Part shown: positions 48,767 through 56,650 of the stretch, piece by piece
Layout of the letters: each line of letters starts with the position of its first letter
Numbering within the stretch: position 1 is the first letter of the stretch
NCBI GenBank assembly: GCA_026004215.1
Contig: BPIR01000001.1
Location: forward strand, 186,001-250,000
DNA: 64,000 bases
Source: Candidatus Binatia bacterium
GTDB taxonomy: Bacteria > Desulfobacterota > Binatia > HRBIN30
Reading direction: 5' to 3'
The notes under the pieces: generated by a model
What the model saw: the letters and a program-made list of their open reading frames with translations, nothing else
The model's database searches: none
Told to the model about the DNA's origin: nothing
Program-made: the position numbers and the translations under genes

Positions 48767-50152
48767 ATGGCGCCAGGAATTTCCGATCCTCAAAAGGTCT
48801 CTAGCGAGGCTGCCGTCCGCAGCGATCTCGCAGTCGAGCTTGCCGGCGAGGAGCTGGATGCCAAAGAGCTGCTCGCAGCCTGGCCAATCCTGTCTCCCGA
48901 GGACCGACGACATGCCTTTGCCTTGCTGCCCCGCCCCGAGGCGGAGGATTTGTTTCTGGCATTGCCGACGCGGGACCAAGCGGAATTGATTTTGAGTCTG
49001 CCGCTTGCCGAGCGGCGCTCGTGGATTCGACTGCTCCCGCCGGACGACGCAGCCGACCTGATCCAACATGTTCCCCGCGAAGAGCGCGAAGTGCTTTTGG
49101 GTTTGCTGGATGAAGCGACTCGTTCGCAGGTCAGTGGCTTGCTCGCGTACGCGGAAGACGCGGCCGGTGGCTTGATGAATCCTCACTACGCTCGTTTGCG
49201 CCCCGACATGACCGTAACCGAGGCCATTACCTACTTGCGCAAATACGCAGCGGAGCACCGCGATACCACCTACTATGCATACGTCCTGGACGACGACCAG
49301 CGTTTGCTGGGAGTGCTTTCCTTCCGCGAACTGTTCGCAGCCGCCCCGAACGCCCGCGTGGCCGATTGCATGCGCACCGATGTGGTGACGATTTCCGAGG
49401 ATCAAGACCAGGAAGCGGTAAGTCGCCTCTTCCAGCAGCACCACTTCCTGGCGTTGCCCGTCGTGGATCAAGAGGGCCGGATGAAAGGCGTCGTGACGAT
49501 CGACGACATCGTGGACGTACTACAGGAGGAAGCGACCGAAGACATTCAAAAGATCGGCGGTAGCGAGGCGCTGGATGCCCCTTACTGGGAAACCGATTTC
49601 GTTTCCATGGTGCGCAAGCGCGGTATGTGGCTCGCCGCATTGTTTCTAGGGGAAATGCTGACGGCGACCGCAATGGGTTACTTTGAAGAAGAAATTGCGC
49701 GGGCCGTGGTGCTAGCTCTGTTCGTGCCTTTGATTATCAGCAGTGGCGGCAACTCGGGCTCGCAAGCGTCCACGCTCGTCATTCGCGCGATGGCGTTGGG
49801 CGAGGTTCGGCTCCGCGACTGGCTTCGTGTGATGGCGCGTGAGCTTGCGTCGGGTCTGGCTCTGGGAGCAATTTTGGCCTCGATTGGCCTTTTACGAATC
49901 ACCATTTGGCAGTGGGTGTTCGGGGTCTACGGGGATCATTGGGGTTTGATTGCACTCACCGTAGGCTTGAGCCTCATAGGCGTGGTGACGTGGGGTACCT
50001 TGATGGGTTCGATGCTGCCGTTCATTTTGCGCGCGCTGGGGTTCGACCCGGCAAGCGCATCTGCTCCCTTTGTCGCCACGCTCGTGGACGTGACCGGACT
50101 AATCATTTACTTCACGATTGCCAGCGTAGTCCTCCGCGGAACCTTGCTGTGA
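48767..50152 (+). CDS. mgtE: Magnesium transporter MgtE
   Basis: Magnesium channel/transporter of 461 aa. ATG 48767 follows GGGAGG by 7 nt; the frame is open back to 48716. It has the acidic N-domain of helical superhelix type (about 20-140), two CBS domains (DVVTISEDQDQEAVSRLFQ and VTIDDIVDVLQEEATED) that sense Mg, a plug helix and five membrane segments. FVPLIISSGGNSGSQASTLVIRAMALGEV forms part of the pore. Monocistronic, before the tRNA-Arg gene. Confidence 0.95.
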   Translation: MAPGISDPQKVSSEAAVRSDLAVELAGEELDAKELLAAWPILSPEDRRHAFALLPRPEAEDLFLALPTRDQAELILSLPLAERRSWIRLLPPDDAADLIQHVPREEREVLLGLLDEATRSQVSGLLAYAEDAAGGLMNPHYARLRPDMTVTEAITYLRKYAAEHRDTTYYAYVLDDDQRLLGVLSFRELFAAAPNARVADCMRTDVVTISEDQDQEAVSRLFQQHHFLALPVVDQEGRMKGVVTIDDIVDVLQEEATEDIQKIGGSEALDAPYWETDFVSMVRKRGMWLAALFLGEMLTATAMGYFEEEIARAVVLALFVPLIISSGGNSGSQASTLVIRAMALGEVRLRDWLRVMARELASGLALGAILASIGLLRITIWQWVFGVYGDHWGLIALTVGLSLIGVVTWGTLMGSMLPFILRALGFDPASASAPFVATLVDVTGLIIYFTIASVVLRGTLL

Positions 50153-50278
50153 CTGGCGCCTGTGCTTTCTGTGTCACTTGTGGCCGTATGCCGAGCAGAA
50201 TGTAGAGACGTAGGCGAGGACTTTGCCCGGGCAGGATTCCGCTCGGTGTTCTTCCGCCTTGTGCCCTTGCCTGCGCAG

Positions 50279-50352
50279 TGCCCTCGGCGCGATTCGAACG
50301 CGCGACCCCAGGATTAGGAATCCTGTGCTCTATCCTGCTGAGCTACGAGGGC
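50279..50352 (-). tRNA. tRNA-Arg (anticodon CCU)
   Basis: A 74-nt cloverleaf on the minus strand: acceptor stem GCCCTCG pairs with CGAGGGC, D-arm GCTC/GAGC, anticodon arm CAGGA-TTCCTAA-TCCTG with CCT at positions 34-36, and T-arm GCGCG-TTCGAAT-CGCGC. The discriminator base is A. The 3' CCA is not encoded (the next bases are C, T). It reads AGG codons. Confidence 0.97.
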
Positions 50353-50492
50353 GACATGCTGGTAGCCCATAACACAAGAGGACGGATATCCGTCAACTGC
50401 TCGGCGAGCGCTGTCCGATCGACGCGATCGGTTGTTGGGTTTGCGCGCGGGGTGTTGACCTGGGGCCACGATTCTCGCCATGCTGATCTACC

Positions 50493-52556
50493 ATGTGCGG
50501 CGGAGCAGCGTATCGGAGGCGGGAGCAGGCCGGCAGGCCGAGCTCGTTCGCGCAGCAGCGCGGATCTGCACGGCTCGAGCAGCGGGGGCCCATTGTCGGT
50601 CTAGCCTTTACATTGGCGCTTTGCGTCGGTTCCGTTGCGGCGGGGGCGACGTTCACGGTGAACTCGGTATTGGATCTTCCCGATGCCGCACCGGGTGATC
50701 GCGTTTGCTCTGCCGGAACGCCCGATGTCTGCACGTTACGTGCTGCTGTGCAGGAAGCCAATGCTACGTCTGAGGAAGACGTGATTCGTGTTCCGAGCCT
50801 CCAGCCGCGTTTCCGGCTGACGCTTCACGGCTCGGACGGGGAGGACGCCACACGCGGGGATTTGGATATCTTGGGCAACATTGTCTTGGAGGGGATCGGA
50901 CCAGGGGTTGCGCTCATCGATGGGGACCGCGCGGATCGCATCTTCGATGTTTTCGATTCCGCACAGGTGACCATACGCAATCTCGTATTGCAGCAGGGGC
51001 AGGTCGAGGCTGCCGGGGGAGCAATCCGTAACGGAGGCATTCTCAAGCTGGAAGCGGTGACGTTCCGGGACAACGCGGTCTCCGCGGGATCCGGGGGCGC
51101 ACTTGCAAACCTGCCGGGGGCTCGCGCGGAGCTGCTCAACTGCACGTTTTTCAACAATACCGCGATGCCGAATGGACAAGGCGGCGCCATCGCAAATTTG
51201 CCCGGGGCCACCCTAGTGCTGGAGAGCGTGACGTTGAGCACCAATGGCGCCACGGCCGGGGGGGCCATACACAACTTAGGTGTCGCGACCATCCACAATT
51301 CCGTCGTTGCCGCTAGCTCCACGGGCGGGAACTGCGGAGGCGTGCCGCTGGTCTCTCGGGGATTCAATCTCGACACGGGCGGTTCGTGTTTGTTCGACCA
51401 ACCGGGCGACTTGAATAACGCCGACCCGCGTTTGAGCGGCCTCGCTTTTAACGGCGGCCTGAGCTTGACGATGGCGCTGCTGCCTGGAAGTGATGCGATC
51501 GATCGGGGAGATCCGACGGACTGCCCGCTACAGGATCAACGCGGTTTTCCCCGGCCCGCAGACGGTGACAGCGACGCGTTCGCCGTGTGTGATATTGGTG
51601 CCTTCGAAGTCAATCCGCCAACACCCACACCCACGATTACGGCAACTGCGACTCCTACGGTTCCAACCCCGACGGCCACGATTACCCCTACGCCTTCCCC
51701 GGTGCCCCCTAGCCCGACAGCTTCGCAGGCCGAGGAGACACAGACCCCGACTCCTACGCGAACTCCGTCGGTTGCGGCAAGCCCTACTCTCGCGTCGCCA
51801 TCAGCCACTCCTTCACCCTCGGTGACCCCGGCTTTCCCCGTGTTGGAGGTGACAAACGTCAACGCAATTCCCGGATCTCGAGTGCGGGTGTCCGTGCGGC
51901 TCCGTGCGGCCAATTACCAGGTGGGTGCCGTGCAGGTGGAAATGGCTTTTGATCCTGCGTATGCGCCGATCGCGCCGGCGGATACAGGCTTGCCGGACTG
52001 CTCTCCGAACACTGCGTTAGGCAAGTCTTTCCTCGTGGAATTCCGACCAGTGGCATGCATTGGCGAGCAGTGCACGCGTACGGTGGCGTTTTTGTTTTCC
52101 GAGCTTCCGCCGGTAACGGAAATCCCCGACGAAAGCGTGCTATGGAGCTGCACCGTTGCCGTCAGCTCTCAGGCTCCCCTGGGCGCCTACGCATTAACCC
52201 TCAGAGATGCGTTTGTTGCGGACGTCGACGGAGAGCGAATTCCGAACGTGATGTTGAGCCATGGAGCCGTGGTCGTCATGGCCCCCACGGATACCCCCAC
52301 AAGCACGGCTAGTCCCACCCCCACCGCGACTCCTTCCCCAACACAGGGAGCCTTGTGTCCAGGAGACTGCAATGGTGATCAGCGGGTCACAATCGAAGAA
52401 TTGGTCACGATGGCCGGAATTGCTTTGGAGTTGCGTCCGGTTGCTGCCTGCGAGGCTGCGGACCGTGATCGCAACGGCCAGGTTACGGTGGACGAAATCG
52501 TGGCTGCGGTCGCTCGCGCACTCAACGGTTGTGAGGCGCATGATTTCGTTGCATAA
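50493..52556 (+). CDS. Surface beta-helix protein with cohesin-like domain and EF-hand tag
   Basis: A secreted 687-aa protein. A signal-like segment at about 33-51 (PIVGLAFTLALCVGSVAAGA) follows an unusually long N-terminus, so the start is uncertain. Then come a CSLREA-type opening (FTVNSVLDLPDAAPGDRVC ... CTLRAAVQEAN), a right-handed beta-helix with GGAIRNGG/GGALANLPGA/GGAIANLPGA rungs to about 370, a Thr/Pro linker (about 375-450), a cohesin-like domain (VSVRLRAANYQVGAVQVEMAFDP), and a second Thr/Pro linker. It ends in a tag of two EF-hand loops bracketed by cysteines (CPGDCNGDQRVTIEEL and ADRDRNGQVTVDEI). Role: adhesion or surface attachment, inferred. Confidence 0.82.
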   Translation: MCGGAAYRRREQAGRPSSFAQQRGSARLEQRGPIVGLAFTLALCVGSVAAGATFTVNSVLDLPDAAPGDRVCSAGTPDVCTLRAAVQEANATSEEDVIRVPSLQPRFRLTLHGSDGEDATRGDLDILGNIVLEGIGPGVALIDGDRADRIFDVFDSAQVTIRNLVLQQGQVEAAGGAIRNGGILKLEAVTFRDNAVSAGSGGALANLPGARAELLNCTFFNNTAMPNGQGGAIANLPGATLVLESVTLSTNGATAGGAIHNLGVATIHNSVVAASSTGGNCGGVPLVSRGFNLDTGGSCLFDQPGDLNNADPRLSGLAFNGGLSLTMALLPGSDAIDRGDPTDCPLQDQRGFPRPADGDSDAFAVCDIGAFEVNPPTPTPTITATATPTVPTPTATITPTPSPVPPSPTASQAEETQTPTPTRTPSVAASPTLASPSATPSPSVTPAFPVLEVTNVNAIPGSRVRVSVRLRAANYQVGAVQVEMAFDPAYAPIAPADTGLPDCSPNTALGKSFLVEFRPVACIGEQCTRTVAFLFSELPPVTEIPDESVLWSCTVAVSSQAPLGAYALTLRDAFVADVDGERIPNVMLSHGAVVVMAPTDTPTSTASPTPTATPSPTQGALCPGDCNGDQRVTIEELVTMAGIALELRPVAACEAADRDRNGQVTVDEIVAAVARALNGCEAHDFVA

Positions 52557-52567
52557 CGGAGGAGGTC

Positions 52568-52990
52568 ATGGCCAGTGTGTTTACCAAAATCATTCGCGGT
52601 GAACTGCCTGCACGGTTTGTGTGGAAAGACGAGCACTGTGTAGCCTTTCTTTCGATTCACCCGCTGCGGCCGGGTCACACGCTGGTGGTTCCACGGGAAG
52701 AAATTGATCATTGGTTGGATTTGCCTCAGCCGCTTCTGGCCCACCTCACGGTGGTGTCACAGAAAATCGGTCGAGGTCTGCAGAAGGCATTCCGACCGAC
52801 CAAGGTGGGATTGATGCTCGCCGGGCTGGAAGTGCCGCACGTGCATTTTCATGTGGTCCCGATCGATTCCGTGTACGATCTCGACTTCGCGCGCCAAGAC
52901 CTGCACCCGAAGCCGGAGGACTTAGACCGAGCGGCCGATCAGATTCGTCGAGCATTGCAGGAGCTCGGCTTTACGGAAGTCGCGAGTTGA
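52568..52990 (+). CDS. HIT family hydrolase
   Basis: A 140-aa histidine-triad protein, nucleotidyl or AMP-lysine/phosphoramidate hydrolase group. The start has GGAGG 3 nt upstream. The HIT motif HVHFHVV (about residues 93-99) carries the catalytic histidine, and FTKIIRGELPARFVWKDEHCVAFLSIHPLRPGHTLVV is the standard Hint/Hit1 start. It lies 11 nt after the surface-protein gene, so it could be cotranscribed. Confidence 0.93.
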   Translation: MASVFTKIIRGELPARFVWKDEHCVAFLSIHPLRPGHTLVVPREEIDHWLDLPQPLLAHLTVVSQKIGRGLQKAFRPTKVGLMLAGLEVPHVHFHVVPIDSVYDLDFARQDLHPKPEDLDRAADQIRRALQELGFTEVAS

Positions 52991-53397
52991 ACAGTTCACA
53001 ACAGCCGCCACCTAACTTGCCAAAGATCACGTCAGGAGAAAGCAGGACTTGGTGGCCGGTGTTACGAAAGACGCTCCGAGGTTCGCTCGGTTGAATGCCC
53101 AGTCACCCGGACTCACTGTTGGAGTTAGCCAGCAAGACATCAGGCGCTGCGGGCGTGGAAAAAAGCGGTCCTACTCGGGCGGTGCCGTCCCTTCGCGGGA
53201 CGGTGCCATCTCAGTTCGGAGTGCGGACGGGACCAAGACTTGGGCGAATGTGCCGTGTGGCTCCCGGTGATCTCGCTACGCGTCTGGGCTCACTGTTCGC
53301 GCTGCTTGCGGCTGTTGTGTTGATTCGGATAGGGGCGACGAGGTAGATCCATTCCGGCATAGGCCACAGGATAAAGACCAAAAGAAGGAGGGTCAGG
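52991..53397. other. Intergenic region with no clear gene
   Basis: About 400 nt between the HIT gene and yceI-like gene. A plus-strand frame at 53095-53346 (83 aa, ending in a hydrophobic segment FALLAAVVLIRIGA) is open, but the codon pattern is not convincing and no family is known. The strong hairpin at 53181-53207 lies within it. The last 30 nt hold the ribosome site of the downstream gene. Confidence 0.4.
53181..53207. repeat. Strong imperfect hairpin with 5-nt loop
   Basis: GGTGCCGTCCC (53181-53191) and GGGACGGTGCC (53197-53207) form an 11-bp stem (two G-U pairs) closed by the loop TTCGC. No U-tract follows. It could end the HIT transcript, or be a REP-like palindrome; only one copy was seen in the window. 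Confidence 0.4.
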
Positions 53398-54006
53398 ATG
53401 AACGTCGGCAATCGCATCGTTCTTTGCGGCGCCATTGTGGTCGGTTTGTTGGTGGGACCCGGAGCGAAACTGGCGGAGCAGATTTACGACATCGACCCCG
53501 CCCACAGCGCAGTGCACTTTGCGGTGAGACATATGATGGTCTCCACGGTCCGGGGTACCATGGGCAAGGTGACCGGGACGGTGTACTTCGACGAGCACGA
53601 TGTGACGCGCTCACGAGTAGAAGCTACCATCGATGCTGCGGGGATCGACACCCGCGAACCCAAACGCGACGAACATTTGCGGTCACCGGACTTTTTGGAC
53701 ACGGCAAAGTACCCAACGATCACCTTCAAGTCCAAACGGGTGGTCAAGCTGGCAGAGGACAAATACCAGGTCGTCGGCGACCTAACGATTAAAGGCGTCA
53801 CCAAAGAGGTAACCTTGGACGTGGAAGGCGTTCCGCGCCCGTTCAAGGACCCGTTCGGCAAGGAGCGGATGGGTGGCAGCGCGCACGCCAAGATCAACCG
53901 GCAGGACTTTGGCGTGAACTTCAACAAAGTCATGGATAACGGCGGCCTGTTGGTGGGCAACGAAGTGGATGTCACTGTTGACGTCGAGGTTGTGCGTCGG
54001 CAGTGA
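53398..54006 (+). CDS. YceI-family periplasmic lipid-binding protein
   Basis: A 202-aa lipocalin-like protein of the YceI family, which binds polyisoprenoids or other amphiphiles in the periplasm. The start has GGAGG 7 nt upstream and a signal peptide (VLCGAIVVGLLVGPGAKLA). The family pattern is complete: YDIDPAHSAVHFAVRHMM, IDTREPKRDEHLRSPDFLDTAKYPTITFKS, LTIKGVTKEVTLDVEG, INRQDFGVNFN. It is converging on the DUF1329 gene with a hairpin between. Confidence 0.92.
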   Translation: MNVGNRIVLCGAIVVGLLVGPGAKLAEQIYDIDPAHSAVHFAVRHMMVSTVRGTMGKVTGTVYFDEHDVTRSRVEATIDAAGIDTREPKRDEHLRSPDFLDTAKYPTITFKSKRVVKLAEDKYQVVGDLTIKGVTKEVTLDVEGVPRPFKDPFGKERMGGSAHAKINRQDFGVNFNKVMDNGGLLVGNEVDVTVDVEVVRRQ

Positions 54007-54065
54007 CGGACGACCGAGGCAAAGGCGAAAACGAGTCAGTGCCAGGGCGATGCGGGCAGCAGGAT

Positions 54066-54095
54066 ACACGCCCCGGGCTTGGGGCCGGGGCGTGT
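54066..54095. terminator. GC-rich hairpin between convergent genes
   Basis: A perfect 11-bp stem, ACACGCCCCGG (54066-54076) with CCGGGGCGTGT (54085-54095), loop of 8 nt. It lies in the gap between yceI-like (+) and DUF1329 (-) genes. There is no U-tract, so call it a candidate bidirectional terminator. Confidence 0.5.
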
Positions 54096-54135
54096 GAAAG
54101 CAGGATTGTTCCGGGAGCTGACGGTACGCTGCCGT

Positions 54136-55497
54136 TTACTTCCCGTACCGAGTGAGGGTCATGGAGTCAAATAGCGTGGGGTCCAATGGTACGCGCCGTT
54201 GAGCAGGTGCTTGCGGGTCGGCGCGCAAACCACCCAGGGTGGCGCGGTCGAGCTTGAAGTTTTCTGCGCACGCCCAGAGGATGGTGCTGGCCGGCAGCCA
54301 CTCCGGATCTTTAGGGTCCCCCGCCATGTGGTTGACGCGCGCTTGCATTTGGTAGTTGTGGACCAGTTCCCCGCTCCAGGTGAACTTTCGGTTCCAAGCG
54401 CCGTCCCACGTTTCCGCGTCGATCCATAATTCAATGCGCCCGTAGAGGTAGTATTTATCCCGCGGGATCGCCTCGACGATCCACATCGGGCGCTTGGCGA
54501 GCGCCGAGTCCGTCGGGGCCCAGGGAACTCCTTTCCAACCCGGTAGCCAAAAACCTGCGGTGGGGGGATTGAGATCGGTCACGATATTCCAGCCACCGCC
54601 TGGCACCGGCGTGATGGGGACCGGTCCGCTTACCGCGTTGGGGTCCACGATCCGCAGGGCGTCTCGCTTGCCGACGAGTTTGAAGTCGAAATCTTCCGGC
54701 TTGCCGTCAAAGAAAAACCCGTCGTCACCGCTAATGTCGGAGCCGAGGTAGCCATCGGAACGGTTGGCAGGGCTGACAGCGCGCACACGCCGCAATGCTG
54801 GAACGTATGCCCACACGGAGTCTCGTTTTTGCGGGTCCCGATAGCGCCAAGTCAGCGACGAGGTTCCCTGCAGATCGGCTGGCGACTTGGTCACTCCGAG
54901 GAACTGGCTTTGCAGACGGTTGGGATTGGGTTGCCGGTATTTGGGCGGAACGCCGTCGTAAAAGTTGAACCAACCATCGGCGACGATGCCGCGGTCGAGC
55001 CCGCGCCGGCTCATCATGGCAACGAGGGTGCGGTTGTAGCTCGATCCCCCGTACCAGTACGCGAGGAACTGATTCCACACGACTTTTACTCCGGCTTTGG
55101 GGTCGTTTGGGTCGATGTGCGGGAACGGGATCCCGTAGTAAAAGTCCGGTTGCTTGCCTGTGGCCTTGTCCACAATGGTTCCACGCTCGTCGACATCGAG
55201 TGTGGTGGCGTTTTTCTCCGTGGCTTCGAGAAACGAGCGTTCCCACTTTGCTGTGCCGACGGGATACGAAACGATGCGGTTGCGGTACTCGCCTTTCTCG
55301 TAGTGCTTCAAGATTTCCGGGGGAAGTAAGTCTTTCGCGAGATGCGCATTGCTTTGGTCCAAATAGTCCCCGACGCGCAGTCCGGGCGCCACCTCCTCGC
55401 TCGCACGACTGGAAGCAGCCCAAGCACATGCGGCTACCAAAACGATAGCCCATCGCCCGATGATCCTACCGGATAGTTTGGTTGGACAAGTCAGCAT
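54136..55497 (-). CDS. DUF1329 outer-membrane-associated lipid-handling protein
   Basis: A 453-aa exported protein of the DUF1329 family, a LolA-like beta-sheet group usually encoded near RND/MMPL transporters and sterol- or fatty-acid-degradation genes. The signal peptide ends around ASSRASEE (residue 33). Landmarks are YRNRIVSYPVGTAKWERSFLEATEKN, RDPQKRDSVWAYVPALRRVRAVSPANRSDGYLGSDISGDDGFFFDGKPEDFDFKLVGK and WIVEAIPRDKYYLYGRIELWID. It is divergent from the DUF35 gene at 55629, with the shared operator 94 nt from its start, so it probably belongs to the module B regulon and may help import or export the substrate. Confidence 0.9.
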   Translation of the reverse strand: MLTCPTKLSGRIIGRWAIVLVAACAWAASSRASEEVAPGLRVGDYLDQSNAHLAKDLLPPEILKHYEKGEYRNRIVSYPVGTAKWERSFLEATEKNATTLDVDERGTIVDKATGKQPDFYYGIPFPHIDPNDPKAGVKVVWNQFLAYWYGGSSYNRTLVAMMSRRGLDRGIVADGWFNFYDGVPPKYRQPNPNRLQSQFLGVTKSPADLQGTSSLTWRYRDPQKRDSVWAYVPALRRVRAVSPANRSDGYLGSDISGDDGFFFDGKPEDFDFKLVGKRDALRIVDPNAVSGPVPITPVPGGGWNIVTDLNPPTAGFWLPGWKGVPWAPTDSALAKRPMWIVEAIPRDKYYLYGRIELWIDAETWDGAWNRKFTWSGELVHNYQMQARVNHMAGDPKDPEWLPASTILWACAENFKLDRATLGGLRADPQAPAQRRVPLDPTLFDSMTLTRYGK

Positions 55498-55527
55498 CCG
55501 TCTCCCTTCCTTTCTCTACCGTAGTTT

Positions 55528-55543
55528 TGCAACCCGTGTTGCA
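55528..55543. promoter_or_regulatory. Inverted repeat in divergent promoter region
   Basis: TGCAAC (55528-55533), 4-nt spacer, GTTGCA (55538-55543): a perfect 6-bp inverted repeat 30 nt upstream of the DUF1329 start on the minus strand. It could be an operator for a second regulator. No match was noticed at the other operator regions. Confidence 0.3.
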
Positions 55544-55590
55544 GCTCGCTCCCGACCCGAGCGGCCGAGCCCCATCTAGCACCTCGCCGC

Positions 55591-55612
55591 TTGACAAACA
55601 AACGTTCGTTGG
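55591..55612 (+). promoter_or_regulatory. Shared TetR-type operator, copy 2
   Basis: TTGACA (55591-55596) followed by AACAAACGTTCGTT (55597-55610) and GG. TTGACA fits a -35 box exactly, with the palindrome in the spacer; the -10 around 55613-55620 (AATACA or TACATG) is weak. It ends 16 nt before the DUF35 start (55629) and 94 nt from the divergent DUF1329 start, so it likely controls both. Compare copies at 27619 and 61495. Confidence 0.78.
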
Positions 55613-55628
55613 AATACATGCCAGCACC

Positions 55629-56099
55629 ATGCAATTTGCAGACGTCGTTGTGGAGCCCATGACGTTGCGCCAGGTTATGGAGTTTCCCTACAAGCATTCG
55701 ACTGGCCCTGTCGTGGGTCGCTTTTTGGCCGGCTTGAAGGAACAGCGGCAGATTTGGGGTCGGCGCGTTGCGGGTGGTGCCGTGGTGGTGCCACCGCAAG
55801 GATTTTCGGAGTGGGACGGTAGTGCCTGTTCCGAGTGGGTGCCGGTTGCCGATGAGGGGACGGTCGTTGCGGTCGCGCGCGTATGGCAGCCCGTGGAGCG
55901 GCTGCACCCATTCGCGGAACCGTTCGCGTACATCCTGGTGCGCCTAGACGGGGCGGATACGGCGATGTTGCACGTCGCCAAGGCCGATTTTGAGCACGTT
56001 CGGATCGGCTCCCGGGTGCGTGCCATCTGGGGGGCGGACGGAGAACGCCGCGGCTCGATTTGGGACATTCGTGAGTTTCGCTTGGCGCGAGCCAGCTAA
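55629..56099 (+). CDS. DUF35-like OB-fold protein without zinc ribbon
   Basis: A 156-aa protein; ATG 55629 gives MQFADVVVEPMTLRQVMEF and lies 18 nt after the operator palindrome (the frame is open to 55482 across the promoter). The layout GRFLAGLKEQRQIWGRR matches the head of DUF35 proteins, and the OB-fold follows (EGTVVAVARVWQPVERLHPF to RVRAIWGADGERRGSIWDI). The cysteine pairs that bind zinc are missing. It precedes a second DUF35 gene with partial cysteines, suggesting a two-chain partner for the thiolases. Confidence 0.82.
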   Translation: MQFADVVVEPMTLRQVMEFPYKHSTGPVVGRFLAGLKEQRQIWGRRVAGGAVVVPPQGFSEWDGSACSEWVPVADEGTVVAVARVWQPVERLHPFAEPFAYILVRLDGADTAMLHVAKADFEHVRIGSRVRAIWGADGERRGSIWDIREFRLARAS

Positions 56100-56137
56100 G
56101 CGCCTTTCAGTGCCATTGGTGGACGAGGAGGAAGATC

Positions 56138-56638
56138 ATGGCCTTTACGGCTCCGCCGGATGATGCGGTCAAGTACGTGGAGTCTCTCGTCTGGCTCCCG
56201 TATCACTACGTGGCGGGGGACTATCGTGCAGTGTACTTGCGTGCCCTCAAGGATAAGCGGATTTTGGGGTCGCGTTGCGATAAGACAGGCAAGGTCTTCG
56301 TGCCGCCGGTGATCAATTCTCCGGAAAGCTTTGCTCCTTGCTCGGAAATCGTCGAGGTCAGTGACTGCGGTACGATCACGACGTTTTGCATCGTGAACAT
56401 TCCTGTGATTGGTCGGAACCTCGAGCTGCCCTACGTGGCGGCCTCTGTGGTGCTAGATGGCGCCGATATCCCCATCTTCGCCCTGATTCAGGAGTGTCGT
56501 CCGGAGGAAGTTCATATGGGCATGCGGGTGGAAGCCGTTTGGAAGCCGGATGGCGAACGGCAGGGAGACCACGAAGACATTTTGCATTTCAGACCAACTT
56601 CGCGGCCGCGGTCGGGGGAGTGGCCGCGTCCGCTTTGA
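56138..56638 (+). CDS. DUF35 OB-fold protein, partial zinc ribbon
   Basis: A 166-aa protein with a good ribosome site (GGAGGA, 8 nt upstream). It resembles the mycobacterial DUF35 protein Rv3521: YHYVAGDYRAVYLRALKDK, VFVPP and the block TITTFCIVNIPVIGRN with LDGADIPIFALIQEC and MGMRVEAVWKPDGE. Of the four ribbon cysteines only C47 and C68 remain. It lies 12 nt before the Ltp4-like gene, and forms a complex with that thiolase by analogy with known DUF35-thiolase pairs. Confidence 0.88.
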   Translation: MAFTAPPDDAVKYVESLVWLPYHYVAGDYRAVYLRALKDKRILGSRCDKTGKVFVPPVINSPESFAPCSEIVEVSDCGTITTFCIVNIPVIGRNLELPYVAASVVLDGADIPIFALIQECRPEEVHMGMRVEAVWKPDGERQGDHEDILHFRPTSRPRSGEWPRPL

Positions 56639-56650
56639 CGGAGTGTCCAC

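Noticed and set aside
51536..51913. Minus-strand frame rich in Gly and Val
   Set aside because: Reverse reading of the Thr/Pro-rich linker of the surface protein.
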